Position numbers and translations under genes: made by a program. A DNA stretch of 64,000 nt from Mycolicibacterium sp. ND9-15 (GTDB lineage: Bacteria > Actinomycetota > Actinomycetes > Mycobacteriales > Mycobacteriaceae), in contig NZ_CP142362.1 of assembly GCF_035918395.1 (NCBI RefSeq), positions 4,315,501-4,379,500 of the forward strand, read 5' to 3'. This document shows positions 50,862 through 60,099 of the stretch, one piece after another. The notes under the pieces were generated by a model, which ran no database searches, was not told the origin of the DNA, and worked only from the letters and a program-made list of their open reading frames with translations. Numbering within the stretch: position 1 is the stretch's first letter; every line of letters begins with the position of its first letter.

Positions 50862-53600
50862 CTATGGCGTCTGCAGGTGAGAAGTCAGTTGGGCCCGGGA
50901 CCGAATTTCGAGCTTGCGATAGATGCGAGTCAGGTTGGCCTCGACGGTCTTGGCGCTGATGAACAGAGTTGCGGCGATGTCTTGATTGCTCATGCCCGAC
51001 GCGGCCAGCTCGGCGATCTGCTGTTCGGAGGGGATGAGGACGGACCCCGGGCTCGGCGCCGTGCGGGCGAGTGCGGTGCGCGCCCGCTCGGCCCAGAGCG
51101 GGGTCCCCATAGTCTCGAATGCCGTCAGCGCCTTGCGCAGGGTCGCGGCGCCGGCTTCGCGGTGGCGTTGCCGACGCTCGAGTTGGCCCAGCAGCAGTTG
51201 GGTCCGGGCCAGCTCGAAAGGCATGGGTAAGCGTCGATGGTGCTTGATCGCCTGGCGCACCGCATCGTCGGCGGCCTCCAGGTCACCTTTCGCGGCCAGC
51301 CACATTCCGCGGCAGCGGGCTCCGACCGCCAGCATCCATGGGCGATCCAAGTCGCTGCCGTTGCGTTCGAGGGCGTCGATCAGCGGTTCGGCGTCGCTGG
51401 ACCGGCCCAGCGCGATCATCGCCTCGATGGCGTCGGGAAGGTAGGCCGAGGTCATGAGCTCGGTCCCCGGCGTGGTGTCGAAACTGTCGAGCAGCGGCTG
51501 CAGAGTCGACAACGCTTCGGCGTAGTTGCCAAGTGAGACCTCCAGGAACCCCAAGCTCATGATCGGCCACTCAGTCAGGTAGGTGGCATCGCATTCCCGC
51601 GCGCCTTCGATGGCCTCGCTAGCCTCTGCGCGCGCTTGCTCCTCGGCTCCGGTGTAAGCCGCGACCGCTGTCCGGACCAGCCTGGCGATGACGATCATGT
51701 TGAGACCGTCGAGTTGTTGGGCGCGTTCGATGGTGTCCTCGGCGAGCAGCGCCGCATCGGCGAAGCGGCCCAACCAGATGTCGATGAGCGTGCTGTAGCT
51801 CGCGATCCACATCATGTCGCTCTCGGCGCCGCGTTCGAGGCAGTGCCGCCGCACGCGGATCATCTGCGCGCGGGCTTCCTCGAGCCGCCCCACCCAGGCC
51901 AGCACCAGCGCGCTCGCCGCGCTCGCACGAAAGCTGATCGGCACGTCCTTGTCGAGTCTTTCCAGTGCCAGCGCGCGGTGCAGACTCGGCTCGTCGAGGC
52001 CTAGTCCGTACATACACTTCAGCGACACCCAGAAGGACAGCGTCTGGCTGATCAGTCCGGTGTGACCGCATTCTTCGGCGCGGGTGACGGCATTCTGAGC
52101 GCTGTGCACGGCCTCGTTGAACTTGCCCGTCATGGCCTGAGCCAACGACAAGGCCAGATATGTTTGGGCCAGCAGCGACGTATTGGCTTCCGCCTCGCCC
52201 AGCGCGCCCTCGAGCAACTCGGCAGCTTCGACGAAGCTGTCGTCGTAGATCCGGGTGGCGGCGAGCAGATTCAGTGCGGTGGCTCGGAGCGCGCTGGGTT
52301 CAAGCGTTGCGATGGCCGGCTCAAGGACTGCGCGGGAACGTCGGACATCGCCCGCCCGGAAGTGCAAACTGGCCGCCAGAATGCGGCGGTGCGTGGTGTC
52401 ACCGCCGAGCCTGATTGCAAGATCGACCAACTCGGCCGCTGCCGCGGGTGCGCCCCGGACGCGGGTCGCCTCAGCGGCCGCGTCCAGCGCCGCCAGCGAC
52501 TCGGGGTCAGCGGTCGCGGCGGACAACGCGAGATGGCGAGCGCGCAAGTCGGGCTGGGCGACGACCTCGGCCAGCCTGCGGTGCACTGCGCGGCGTGCGG
52601 CGTGACCGGCGTCGGTGTATATGCCCCTGGCCAAGAGCGGGTGGGTGAAGTGGATTCGTGAGCAGTCGACGCGGACGATGCCGCGGGCCTCGGCCTGATC
52701 GAGCAGTTCGACCACACGCGAGGCATCCATGTCGGTGGCCCGGGCCAGCAGTTGGACCGTTGGCGTCGTGGCGGTCGCCGCGGCAAGCAGCACAGCGCCG
52801 ACGTCCTCCTCCAGGCCGGCCAGTCGGGCCCGCACCAGCGCGCTCAAACTACCGGGCAGCATCGGCTCGATCCCGGCCGCAGGGTCGTCGATGGTGCGCG
52901 CCAGTTCGAGAGCGTAGAACGGGTTGCCGCGGGAGATGTCGGCGATCCGCACCATTGTCGGGCGGGGCAGCGATCGACCCAGCCGGGCCGAGAACAGCGC
53001 GTGCAGACCGCCCAGAGTCAGCGGACTCACCCGAATCCGGTCGACGCCGTCGGCTCTTCTCAACTGCAACCACGAGGCTGCCTGAGGCCCGGCAGCATCC
53101 GAACGCGCCGTCAGCAGGACCCCGACCGTTCCCTTGAGCCGCCGGACCGCGAACGAAAGTGCGGCCTCGCTCGACGCGTCCAGCCACTGCACATCGTCGA
53201 TTGCGATTAGCACCGGCGCATGTGTCGCGAGGCGCTCGACCACCGTCAGGAACGCCGAGCCCAGCACCCGTTCGTTGGTCGCGGGGCTTTCGCCGGCCTG
53301 CTCGATGAGTCTTTCCACCGCGACACTTTGGACCTGCGGCAACTCGGTCAGCACATCGGCCTCGACTTCGCCGAACAGGTCCGCCAACACCGCGAGAGTG
53401 AGCACCACCTCGGCCGACCCCGCGCGCGCCGACAACACCCGGAACCCTTGGTTTCGGGCCTGCTCAATGGTGGCGCCCCACAACGTCGTCTTGCCGATTC
53501 CCGGCTCGCCCTCGACCACCAGACCGGACACCTGCTGAGCGGCCGACACCAAGAAGGCGACGACGTCGGCGAACTCCGGAGACTCCAGTTTGGTCACCAT
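50862..53600 (-). CDS. Large ATP-binding LuxR-family (LAL) transcriptional regulator
   Basis: The 912-residue protein has an N-terminal STAND-type ATPase domain with Walker A EGEPGIGKTTLW near residue 32 and Walker B VLIAIDDVQWLD, a long TPR-like helical middle (about 380-820), and a C-terminal LuxR helix-turn-helix (IPSEQQIAELAASGMSNQDIAATLFISAKTVEANLTRIYRKL). Such LAL proteins activate nearby or distant genes in response to unknown ligands. ATG 53600 is preferred; in-frame starts up to 53675 are possible and would add a basic stretch without family similarity. The target may include the adjacent small gene. Ligand unknown. Confidence 0.85.
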   Translation of the reverse strand: MVTKLESPEFADVVAFLVSAAQQVSGLVVEGEPGIGKTTLWGATIEQARNQGFRVLSARAGSAEVVLTLAVLADLFGEVEADVLTELPQVQSVAVERLIEQAGESPATNERVLGSAFLTVVERLATHAPVLIAIDDVQWLDASSEAALSFAVRRLKGTVGVLLTARSDAAGPQAASWLQLRRADGVDRIRVSPLTLGGLHALFSARLGRSLPRPTMVRIADISRGNPFYALELARTIDDPAAGIEPMLPGSLSALVRARLAGLEEDVGAVLLAAATATTPTVQLLARATDMDASRVVELLDQAEARGIVRVDCSRIHFTHPLLARGIYTDAGHAARRAVHRRLAEVVAQPDLRARHLALSAATADPESLAALDAAAEATRVRGAPAAAAELVDLAIRLGGDTTHRRILAASLHFRAGDVRRSRAVLEPAIATLEPSALRATALNLLAATRIYDDSFVEAAELLEGALGEAEANTSLLAQTYLALSLAQAMTGKFNEAVHSAQNAVTRAEECGHTGLISQTLSFWVSLKCMYGLGLDEPSLHRALALERLDKDVPISFRASAASALVLAWVGRLEEARAQMIRVRRHCLERGAESDMMWIASYSTLIDIWLGRFADAALLAEDTIERAQQLDGLNMIVIARLVRTAVAAYTGAEEQARAEASEAIEGARECDATYLTEWPIMSLGFLEVSLGNYAEALSTLQPLLDSFDTTPGTELMTSAYLPDAIEAMIALGRSSDAEPLIDALERNGSDLDRPWMLAVGARCRGMWLAAKGDLEAADDAVRQAIKHHRRLPMPFELARTQLLLGQLERRQRHREAGAATLRKALTAFETMGTPLWAERARTALARTAPSPGSVLIPSEQQIAELAASGMSNQDIAATLFISAKTVEANLTRIYRKLEIRSRAQLTSHLQTP

Positions 53601-53941
53601 GGGCCCGTCACGGCGGAGGCGTCGACCCCACTGGCCGATAGGTCCAGCAAACAACCGGGCCACGGCGTGGGCCACGGGTTCCGCTCATCGATGTGTCCTC
53701 CCGACCACGCAGAAGGTCACCACCGACGATAGGTGCACCGACTCCGGGAAGCTGTCAGTTGTCGGGGATCATAGTCCTGTTCCGGCATTCGCACCTGGCG
53801 GTCCGACGGGTTGTGTCGATACTTCCGGCTGTGCGGGGACCCCGCAGCGGCCCCTCGAAAGCAACCGCGATCACGGGGCCGCCGCTCGCTCGGTGGGACG
53901 ACTTTCGCCCCCGAACGAGTTGCGTTGGCAAATAGTGCTCG

Positions 53942-55936
53942 TCAGAAGCGGCCGCCGCCGCCGAACATCCCGCCTCCGCCGCCGGAGCCGCCGAACGAAC
54001 CCGGACCGAATCCGCCGCCGCCGAACCCACCGAAACCGCCGCGCATCCCTCCGCTGAGGATGTTGCCGATAAGGATGCCGCCGATGATCGCGCCCATGTT
54101 GCCTCCGCCGCCTCCGCCGCCGAACGGACCCATGTACGAGCGTTGTGCGTTCTGCATATCGGCGTTGGCCAGGCTCTGAGCCTGCGACGCCAGCATCGCC
54201 GCGCCGTTGGCATGCGCGATGGCCTCGGCCGGATCGGTCGACCGCTTCTCCTCGGCGGCGCCGATCTGACGGACGGCTTCGGCCAGGCGGGTGCGGGCCT
54301 CCGGACCGACGACGCCGCGGCGCGTGTCGATGAAGTCCGACACCGACCGAACCCGCGACCGCGCGGTGAACAGTGCCTCGTCCAGCGCGCGAGTGAGTCG
54401 CTCTGCTGCCTCCCGCTCCTGTTCGACGGCGGCCAGCAGCCGGTCCAGATCCGCGTCGGCCCTCGTCAGCTCGGTGAAGGAGCCCAGCGGGTCAACCGAT
54501 TTCGAGCGCTGTGCTGCCGCCACCGCGGCCGCTGCGGCGTCGCGCGCCTCGGTCAGCTGGGCGGCTTGCGGCACGTTGCCCTGCTGCAACAGGGCACTGG
54601 CCTGCTTGATGCCGTTCTGAATGTCCTCGATCGCGGCGGGCAGCGTCGCGGCGGCCCGGCGGATATCGCTGGCGGCGCTGTCGACCGCGTCCAGCAGTCC
54701 GCGCGCCTGGGCCAGGGCGGACTCGGCCGCACGCACACACTCGACGAGTTCGGACTGGCGGCCCGGCACCGGATGGCCGGCCAGATCCCGTCCCCGGGCG
54801 ATGTTCTGGTCGGCGAAGGTGAGCAGTTCCTTGGCCGCGTCCACATTGCCGGCCACGGAGCTCAGCGCCGCCGCGTCGAACTCGCTGTGCAGTTGCGCGA
54901 GCTTCTGCCGCGACGGGTCGAGCCGGGCGGTGATATCCACCACCTGCTGGGTCATCCCGTCCAGCCGGGACGGCGCGTTGATCACAAGGTTCCGCAGGTC
55001 GGCGAAGGCGTCTCGCTGCGCATCTAGCTCACGATCGGCCTTGGCGGCGGCGACCACCACGCGAGTCAGCAGGTCGCGCCGCTGCGCCGGGGTCTCCGGG
55101 ATCGCGTCGTCGAGGATCTGCCGGACGTTGAAGGCCTGGGTCAGCGTCGTCCTCGCATTGGTGACCGCGCGTGTGAACGGTTCGGTCCGCGCCGTGCCGA
55201 ATTCCTCGACGGCCAGTTCCAGTTCTTGGTCGCTGGTGCGCACCGCGTTGTCGACCTCGACCACCATCGCTTTCGATAGGTCATCGAGGGCGTCCAGGGA
55301 TACCGCCGACAATGCCTGCGGATCGGCGGGATCGACTCGGCGCGCAGCGGCGAACTCGGCCTTCCGACGCTTCCGCCGGCGCCGTCGGCGCCAGATCATC
55401 AACAGCACGACCGCGAGCGCGATCGCCCCCAAGGCGACCAGCAATCCGGTCCAGCTGATGCTCGAACTCGTGGACTGGCCCAGCCCGTCGGCCGCCGCCA
55501 CCGCCGCTCCGGCCCAATCGTTCTGACGCAGTGCGGGTTCGATGCTGTTGCGGCGCACGCTTTCCACCCGGCTGGAACTCAGCTCGGTGGCGCTGTCGGG
55601 CACCAGGAAGGCATACGAGCGGTCGACGGTGGCGACCGCGAGCAGCGCGTCGAAAGAGCCGAGGTCGCTCGTCCGCATCGTGTTGCGCGCCCAGGTTTCG
55701 GCCTGCTGGCCGGAGAACGAATCGACGTAGACGACCCACAACCGGGTCTTGCGGCTGTTGTAGAGGGAATCGATCGCCGAGGTCACCTCGGCACGGCCGG
55801 CGTCGCTGAGGACGCCCGCATTGTCGGTGACGTAACCGGGGAGCCGGAATGGAGGCTCGGCAGCCGCCACCGGCGCCAGGAGTGCACCGGCGGTGATCAT
55901 CGCGAGCAGGACGGTCAGCAAGCGGACGAAGCGCAT
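53942..55936 (-). CDS. Secreted/membrane TPM-domain protein (Rv2345-like)
   Basis: The 664-residue protein has a signal peptide (LLTVLLAMITAGALLAPVAAA), an extracellular TPM domain (about 30-160, with DNAGVLSDAGRAEVTSAIDSLY and WVVYVDSFSG), a membrane segment WTGLLVALGAIALAVVLLMIW near 170, a basic stop-transfer run, and a long coiled-coil-prone cytoplasmic region rich in Ala/Arg/Glu. The C-terminus is Gly/Phe-rich (FGGGGGGGN, GGFGGFGGGG). TPM proteins include thylakoid repair factors and a bacterial family of unknown function. ATG 55936 is chosen over a TTG at 55945. Matches Rv2345 in position and layout, divergent from dgt. Confidence 0.83.
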   Translation of the reverse strand: MRFVRLLTVLLAMITAGALLAPVAAAEPPFRLPGYVTDNAGVLSDAGRAEVTSAIDSLYNSRKTRLWVVYVDSFSGQQAETWARNTMRTSDLGSFDALLAVATVDRSYAFLVPDSATELSSSRVESVRRNSIEPALRQNDWAGAAVAAADGLGQSTSSSISWTGLLVALGAIALAVVLLMIWRRRRRRKRRKAEFAAARRVDPADPQALSAVSLDALDDLSKAMVVEVDNAVRTSDQELELAVEEFGTARTEPFTRAVTNARTTLTQAFNVRQILDDAIPETPAQRRDLLTRVVVAAAKADRELDAQRDAFADLRNLVINAPSRLDGMTQQVVDITARLDPSRQKLAQLHSEFDAAALSSVAGNVDAAKELLTFADQNIARGRDLAGHPVPGRQSELVECVRAAESALAQARGLLDAVDSAASDIRRAAATLPAAIEDIQNGIKQASALLQQGNVPQAAQLTEARDAAAAAVAAAQRSKSVDPLGSFTELTRADADLDRLLAAVEQEREAAERLTRALDEALFTARSRVRSVSDFIDTRRGVVGPEARTRLAEAVRQIGAAEEKRSTDPAEAIAHANGAAMLASQAQSLANADMQNAQRSYMGPFGGGGGGGNMGAIIGGILIGNILSGGMRGGFGGFGGGGFGPGSFGGSGGGGGMFGGGGRF

Positions 55937-55995
55937 GCTCGCCAATCTAGTGTGCGACGCGGTCGGGCCGGTTGCTGCTGGCAGACTATCCGTCG

Positions 55996-57252
55996 GTGAG
56001 AGCGACCGGAGATGCCTACGACGAGTTCGACCGCGAGCGACTGGTGGTCGAGCCGCCGAAGGGTGCCGCGCTGCCGGGCACCGACACCGAGCACCGCACC
56101 GATTTCTCCCGTGACCGGGCGCGGGTGCTGCACTGTGCGGCGCTGCGGCGGTTGGCCGACAAGACGCAGGTGGTCGGGCCGCGCCAGGGCGAGACGCCGC
56201 GCACCCGACTCACCCACTCGCTGGAGGTCGCCCAGATCGGCCGCGGCATGGCGATCGGGCTGGGCTGTGACCCCGACCTGGTGGACCTCGCCGGGTTGGC
56301 ACACGACATCGGCCATCCGCCCTACGGCCACAACGGAGAGCGAGCGCTGAACGAGATCGCCGCCGACTGCGGCGGCTTCGAGGGCAACGCCCAGAACTTC
56401 CGCATCCTGACCCGCCTCGAGCCGAAAGTCCTTGACCCCGGCGGTGAGAGCGCCGGTTTGAACCTCACCCGCGCGGCGCTCGATGCCGTCACCAAGTACC
56501 CGTGGCGGCGCGGCGCACGGCAAGCCAAGTTCGGCTTCTACTCGGACGACGGCCCCGCCGCCCAGTGGATGCGCACCGGCGCACCCGGCGAAAAGCCCTG
56601 CCTGGAGGCGCAGGTGATGGACTGGGCCGACGACGTCGCCTATTCGGTACACGACGTCGAGGACGGTGTGGTGTCCGGTCGCATCGACATGCGGGTGCTC
56701 GCCGACGGAGACGCGGCCGCCGTGCTGGGCCGGCTCGGGGAGTCGAGCGGGATGGGCGCGGGGCTGCGATCCGACGATCTGGTCGCCGCGGCGTCGCGGC
56801 TGTCTGGCCTTCCGGTCGTCGCCGCGGTCGGAAAGTACGACGCCACCCTGGCCGCCTCCGTCGCACTCAAGCAGTTGACCAGCGAGTTGGTCGGCCGGTT
56901 CGCCTCCGCGGCCATCGCGGCGACTCGCGAGGAAGCCGGCCGGGGACCGTTGGTCCGCTATCAGACCGACTTGCGGGTTCCCGAACTGGTGCGGGCCGAG
57001 GTCGCGGTGCTCAAGATCCTGGCGCTGCAGTTCATCATGTCGGACCCGCGGCATCTGGATCTGCAGTCACAACAGCGCGAACGTGTCCGCCGGGTGGTCG
57101 CCTGGGTGGCCGCGGGCGCCCCGGCGACACTCGACCCGATCTTCGTGCCGGCCTTCAACGCCGCAGGCGACGACGGCGCCCGCTTGCGGGTGGTCATCGA
57201 CCAGGTGGCGTCGTTCACTGAGGGTCGTCTCGAGCGGTTGGAACCCGCCTAG
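55996..57252 (+). CDS. dgt: dGTP triphosphohydrolase (deoxyguanosinetriphosphate triphosphohydrolase-like)
   Basis: HD-domain enzyme that cleaves dNTPs (dGTP) to nucleoside and triphosphate. The 418-residue protein has the metal site RTRLTHSLEVAQIGR (His), AHDIGHPPYGHNGE (His-Asp) and the later Asp in EAQVMDWADDVAYSVHD. GTG 55996 was chosen by comparison with the M. tuberculosis start (YDxFDRxR near residue 10); the frame remains open to a TTG at 55972. dnaG follows 31 bases later, a pairing conserved in mycobacteria. Confidence 0.92.
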   Translation: MRATGDAYDEFDRERLVVEPPKGAALPGTDTEHRTDFSRDRARVLHCAALRRLADKTQVVGPRQGETPRTRLTHSLEVAQIGRGMAIGLGCDPDLVDLAGLAHDIGHPPYGHNGERALNEIAADCGGFEGNAQNFRILTRLEPKVLDPGGESAGLNLTRAALDAVTKYPWRRGARQAKFGFYSDDGPAAQWMRTGAPGEKPCLEAQVMDWADDVAYSVHDVEDGVVSGRIDMRVLADGDAAAVLGRLGESSGMGAGLRSDDLVAAASRLSGLPVVAAVGKYDATLAASVALKQLTSELVGRFASAAIAATREEAGRGPLVRYQTDLRVPELVRAEVAVLKILALQFIMSDPRHLDLQSQQRERVRRVVAWVAAGAPATLDPIFVPAFNAAGDDGARLRVVIDQVASFTEGRLERLEPA

Positions 57253-57271
57253 ACGGGGGTGCGGGGCGCTC

Positions 57272-57277
57272 TAGACT
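57272..57277 (+). promoter_or_regulatory. Candidate -10 before a leaderless dnaG start
   Basis: TAGACT is followed by six bases and the dnaG GTG. No Shine-Dalgarno is visible, so dnaG may have a separate leaderless transcript besides read-through from dgt. Confidence 0.45.
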
Positions 57278-57283
57278 GGCCCG

Positions 57284-59215
57284 GTGGCCGGCCGGATTCC
57301 TGATCGCGACATCGCGGCCATCCGTGACCAGGTTCGCATCGAGGATGTCGTCGGCGACTATGTGCAGTTACGCCGCGCGGGCGCGGACTCGATGAAGGGG
57401 CTGTGTCCCTTTCACGACGAGAAGTCGCCGTCCTTCCATGTCCGGCCCAACCACGGCCACTTCCACTGTTTCGGGTGCGGGGAGGGCGGCGACGTCTACG
57501 CCTTCGTCCAGAAGATCGAACACGTCAGCTTCGTCGAATCGGTCGAACTGCTTGCCGACCGCGTCGGCTACACGATCACCTACACCGGCGCCTCCTCCAC
57601 CAACGTGCAGCGCGACCGCGGCAGCCGCAGCAGGTTGCTGGCCGCCAACGCGGCCGCGCAGGAGTTCTACGCGGCGGCGCTCGACTCCGACGAGGCCTCG
57701 CCCGCTCGGCAGTACCTGATCGAGCGCAACTTCGACGCCCAGGCGGCCAAGCGTTTCGGCTGCGGTTTCGCACCATCCGGGTGGGACACGCTGACAAAGC
57801 ATCTGCTGCGCAAGGGTTTTGAGTTCAAAGAACTCGAGGCGGCAGGTCTGTCAAGGGAGGGAAAACGCGGCCCGATGGACCGCTTCCACCGCCGGCTGCT
57901 GTGGCCGATCCGGGCCAGCGGCGGCGAGGTGATCGGCTTCGGCGCGCGGCGGATCTTCGACGACGACCCGATGGAGGCCAAGTACGTCAACACGCCCGAA
58001 ACCGTGCTGTACAAGAAATCCTCGGTGCTGTTCGGGCTGGACCTGGCCAAGCGCGACATCGCCAAGGGGCATCAGGCCGTCGTCGTCGAGGGCTACACCG
58101 ACGTGATGGCCATGCACCTGTCCGGGGTGACGACGGCGGTCGCGTCCTGCGGCACCGCGTTCGGCGAGGAGCACCTGTCGATGCTGCGTCGGCTGATGAT
58201 GGACGACAACTTCTTTCGCGGTGAGCTGATCTACGTCTTCGACGGTGACGCCGCCGGACGCGCGGCGGCGATCAAGGCGTTCGAAGGCGAGCAGAACCTG
58301 GCCGGGCAGTCGTTCGTCGCGGTGGCCTCAGAAGAGAAATTGGCGGGCATGGACCCGTGCGACATCCGGCTCCATTTCGGCGACGGCGCGCTTCGCGACC
58401 TGGTGGCGCGTCGAACACCGTTGTTCGAGTTCGCTATTCGCACCGCGCTGGCCGAACATGACCTCGACACCGCCGAAGGACGGGTCACGGCACTGCGCCG
58501 GTGCGTGCCGATGGTGGCGCGCATCAAGGAGCCGATGCTGCGCGACGAGTACGCGCGCCGCCTGTCGGGCTGGGTCGGCTGGGCCGACGAGACGCAGGTG
58601 TTGACGCGGGTTCGCGAGGAGGCCCAGAAGCGCGGGATGCCCGAGCGCGGTGGTCGCCGACGTGCCCCGGCCGAGCCGGCGCAGCCACGCAGGCCCCGCT
58701 CCCCGGACCAGGGCTCGCGGCCGGATCCGGCCGACCCGACGCTGTGGCCGCAGCGCGAGGCGCTCAAGTCCGCGCTGCAGTACCCGGCGCTGGCGGGGCC
58801 GGTCTTCGATTCGCTGACGGTCGAGAGCTTCACGCATCCGGGTTATGCCGCGGTGCGTTCGGCCATCGACGCCGCCGGTGGGACGTCGACCGGCCAGTCC
58901 GGCGCCGAATGGATCGAGACGGTCCGGTCGCAGACCGAGACGCCCGCAGCGGCGAATCTGGTCAACGAACTCGGTGTGGAGGCCATCAACGTCGACGACG
59001 ACGAGAGGTTGCCCCGCTACATCGGCGGGGTGCTGGCCCGGCTGCAGGAAGTGTGGGTGGGACGGCAGATCGCCGAGGTGAAATCCAAGCTGCAGCGCAT
59101 GTCGCCGGTCGAGCAGGGCGATGAGTACCACGCGCTGTTCGGTGACCTGGTCGCGATGGAGGCATATCGGCGCAGCCTGCTCGAACAGGCGAGCGGCGAC
59201 GACATCTCTGCGTAG
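57284..59215 (+). CDS. dnaG: DNA primase DnaG
   Basis: Makes RNA primers for replication. The 643-residue protein has the CHC2 zinc-binding domain (CPFHDEKSPSFHV and HCFGCGEGGD, near 40-65), the catalytic RNA polymerase core with RFHRRLLWPI, the TOPRIM motif VVVEGYTDVMAMH with FDGDAAGR, and a C-terminal helicase-binding region (about 480-643) after a Pro/Arg-rich linker. GTG 57284 is the start and the length equals the mycobacterial norm. Confidence 0.95.
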   Translation: MAGRIPDRDIAAIRDQVRIEDVVGDYVQLRRAGADSMKGLCPFHDEKSPSFHVRPNHGHFHCFGCGEGGDVYAFVQKIEHVSFVESVELLADRVGYTITYTGASSTNVQRDRGSRSRLLAANAAAQEFYAAALDSDEASPARQYLIERNFDAQAAKRFGCGFAPSGWDTLTKHLLRKGFEFKELEAAGLSREGKRGPMDRFHRRLLWPIRASGGEVIGFGARRIFDDDPMEAKYVNTPETVLYKKSSVLFGLDLAKRDIAKGHQAVVVEGYTDVMAMHLSGVTTAVASCGTAFGEEHLSMLRRLMMDDNFFRGELIYVFDGDAAGRAAAIKAFEGEQNLAGQSFVAVASEEKLAGMDPCDIRLHFGDGALRDLVARRTPLFEFAIRTALAEHDLDTAEGRVTALRRCVPMVARIKEPMLRDEYARRLSGWVGWADETQVLTRVREEAQKRGMPERGGRRRAPAEPAQPRRPRSPDQGSRPDPADPTLWPQREALKSALQYPALAGPVFDSLTVESFTHPGYAAVRSAIDAAGGTSTGQSGAEWIETVRSQTETPAAANLVNELGVEAINVDDDERLPRYIGGVLARLQEVWVGRQIAEVKSKLQRMSPVEQGDEYHALFGDLVAMEAYRRSLLEQASGDDISA

Positions 59216-59280
59216 GAATCGGTAACGCGATATGGTTGGCGCGCTATAAAACCGTGGGAACGGTTCAGGAAGGCGTGCAC

Positions 59281-59580
59281 GTGACATCGACCAACAACCG
59301 GGCGCGGCGGTTCGTCGCCGCGGGCGCATTCGCGGTGGCCGCGGTCGCCGCGCCGTTCGCGGCGTCCGCGCTGAGCGCCTCCGATGCCGGCCAGCCGCTC
59401 GGCCAGTGCTTGGCGTGGTTCGGCAACAAAGAAGACGGCCATTGCCTGGGGGTCTCCAACGGTAACGGCATCAACGTCGGCACGCCGGAGTTCGGGCTGG
59501 AGCAAGGTGGCGCGGCCGTCAACACCGGGCCGCTGTTCCCGGGGCGGATCTACGGCGGCGGGACCGGCTTCCAGCCCTAA
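59281..59580 (+). CDS. Small secreted protein of unknown function
   Basis: The 99-residue product has a signal peptide (RRFVAAGAFAVAAVAAPFAASA, likely cleavage near residue 32), then a mature part with two Cys (GQCLAWFGNKEDGHC) and a Gly-rich tail. It is expected outside the cytoplasm. GTG 59281 has AGGAAGG at 59268-59274; a TATAAA -10-like hexamer at 59245-59250 suggests its own promoter after dnaG. The longer frame from 59236 would place the promoter inside the gene. I do not recognise the family with certainty; it sits at the Rv2342 position. Confidence 0.7.
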   Translation: MTSTNNRARRFVAAGAFAVAAVAAPFAASALSASDAGQPLGQCLAWFGNKEDGHCLGVSNGNGINVGTPEFGLEQGGAAVNTGPLFPGRIYGGGTGFQP

Positions 59581-59828
59581 CGGACCCTTCTCACCGGCAC
59601 TTCGGGACCGATCACCGCGGTTCCGTTATCGATCTCGGACAATGTGACCATCGGCGGATCGGGCGACACCCGGTCGGCGATCTTGCGTCGACCGGCGTCG
59701 ATCACGGCCTTGGCCGCAGGGCTCTCGGTGACCGCCTTGTACGTCCCGGCGATCTGCTCATATCGGCGGCGCCCGGCCTTGGAGCCGAGTACATAGCCGA
59801 CACCCAACACGACGAAATACCCGATCAC
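59577..59828 (-). CDS. Small YtxH-like membrane protein
   Basis: The 83-residue protein has a hydrophobic N-terminal segment IGYFVVLGVGYVLGSKAG, then a basic helix GRRRYEQIAGTYKAV and a charged tail, as in YtxH/DUF-type single-pass envelope proteins. GTG 59828 with an AGGGA ribosome site is chosen; the frame open to 59873 would start before that site. It is convergent with the small secreted-protein gene, overlapping by four bases. Function unknown. Confidence 0.65.
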   Translation of the reverse strand: MIGYFVVLGVGYVLGSKAGRRRYEQIAGTYKAVTESPAAKAVIDAGRRKIADRVSPDPPMVTLSEIDNGTAVIGPEVPVRRVR

Positions 59829-59975
59829 GGGGTCCCTTCCAGACGACGGTGCGTTCGCTCCATCCTGCCTCACTTACCTGAGAGCGCGAGCGGTGGCGGC
59901 GTATTGGCGGCCCCTGCGACACGTAGGCTAGAGTCAACCCCCGGCCCGCACGGTAGCGTGATCGCGGGTGAGCAG

Positions 59976-60048
<73 letters not shown>

Positions 60049-60099
60049 CAGCAATCGGCCGCGCGTTCCGTGACGGCTACCGATCCCCCAGAATCGCGG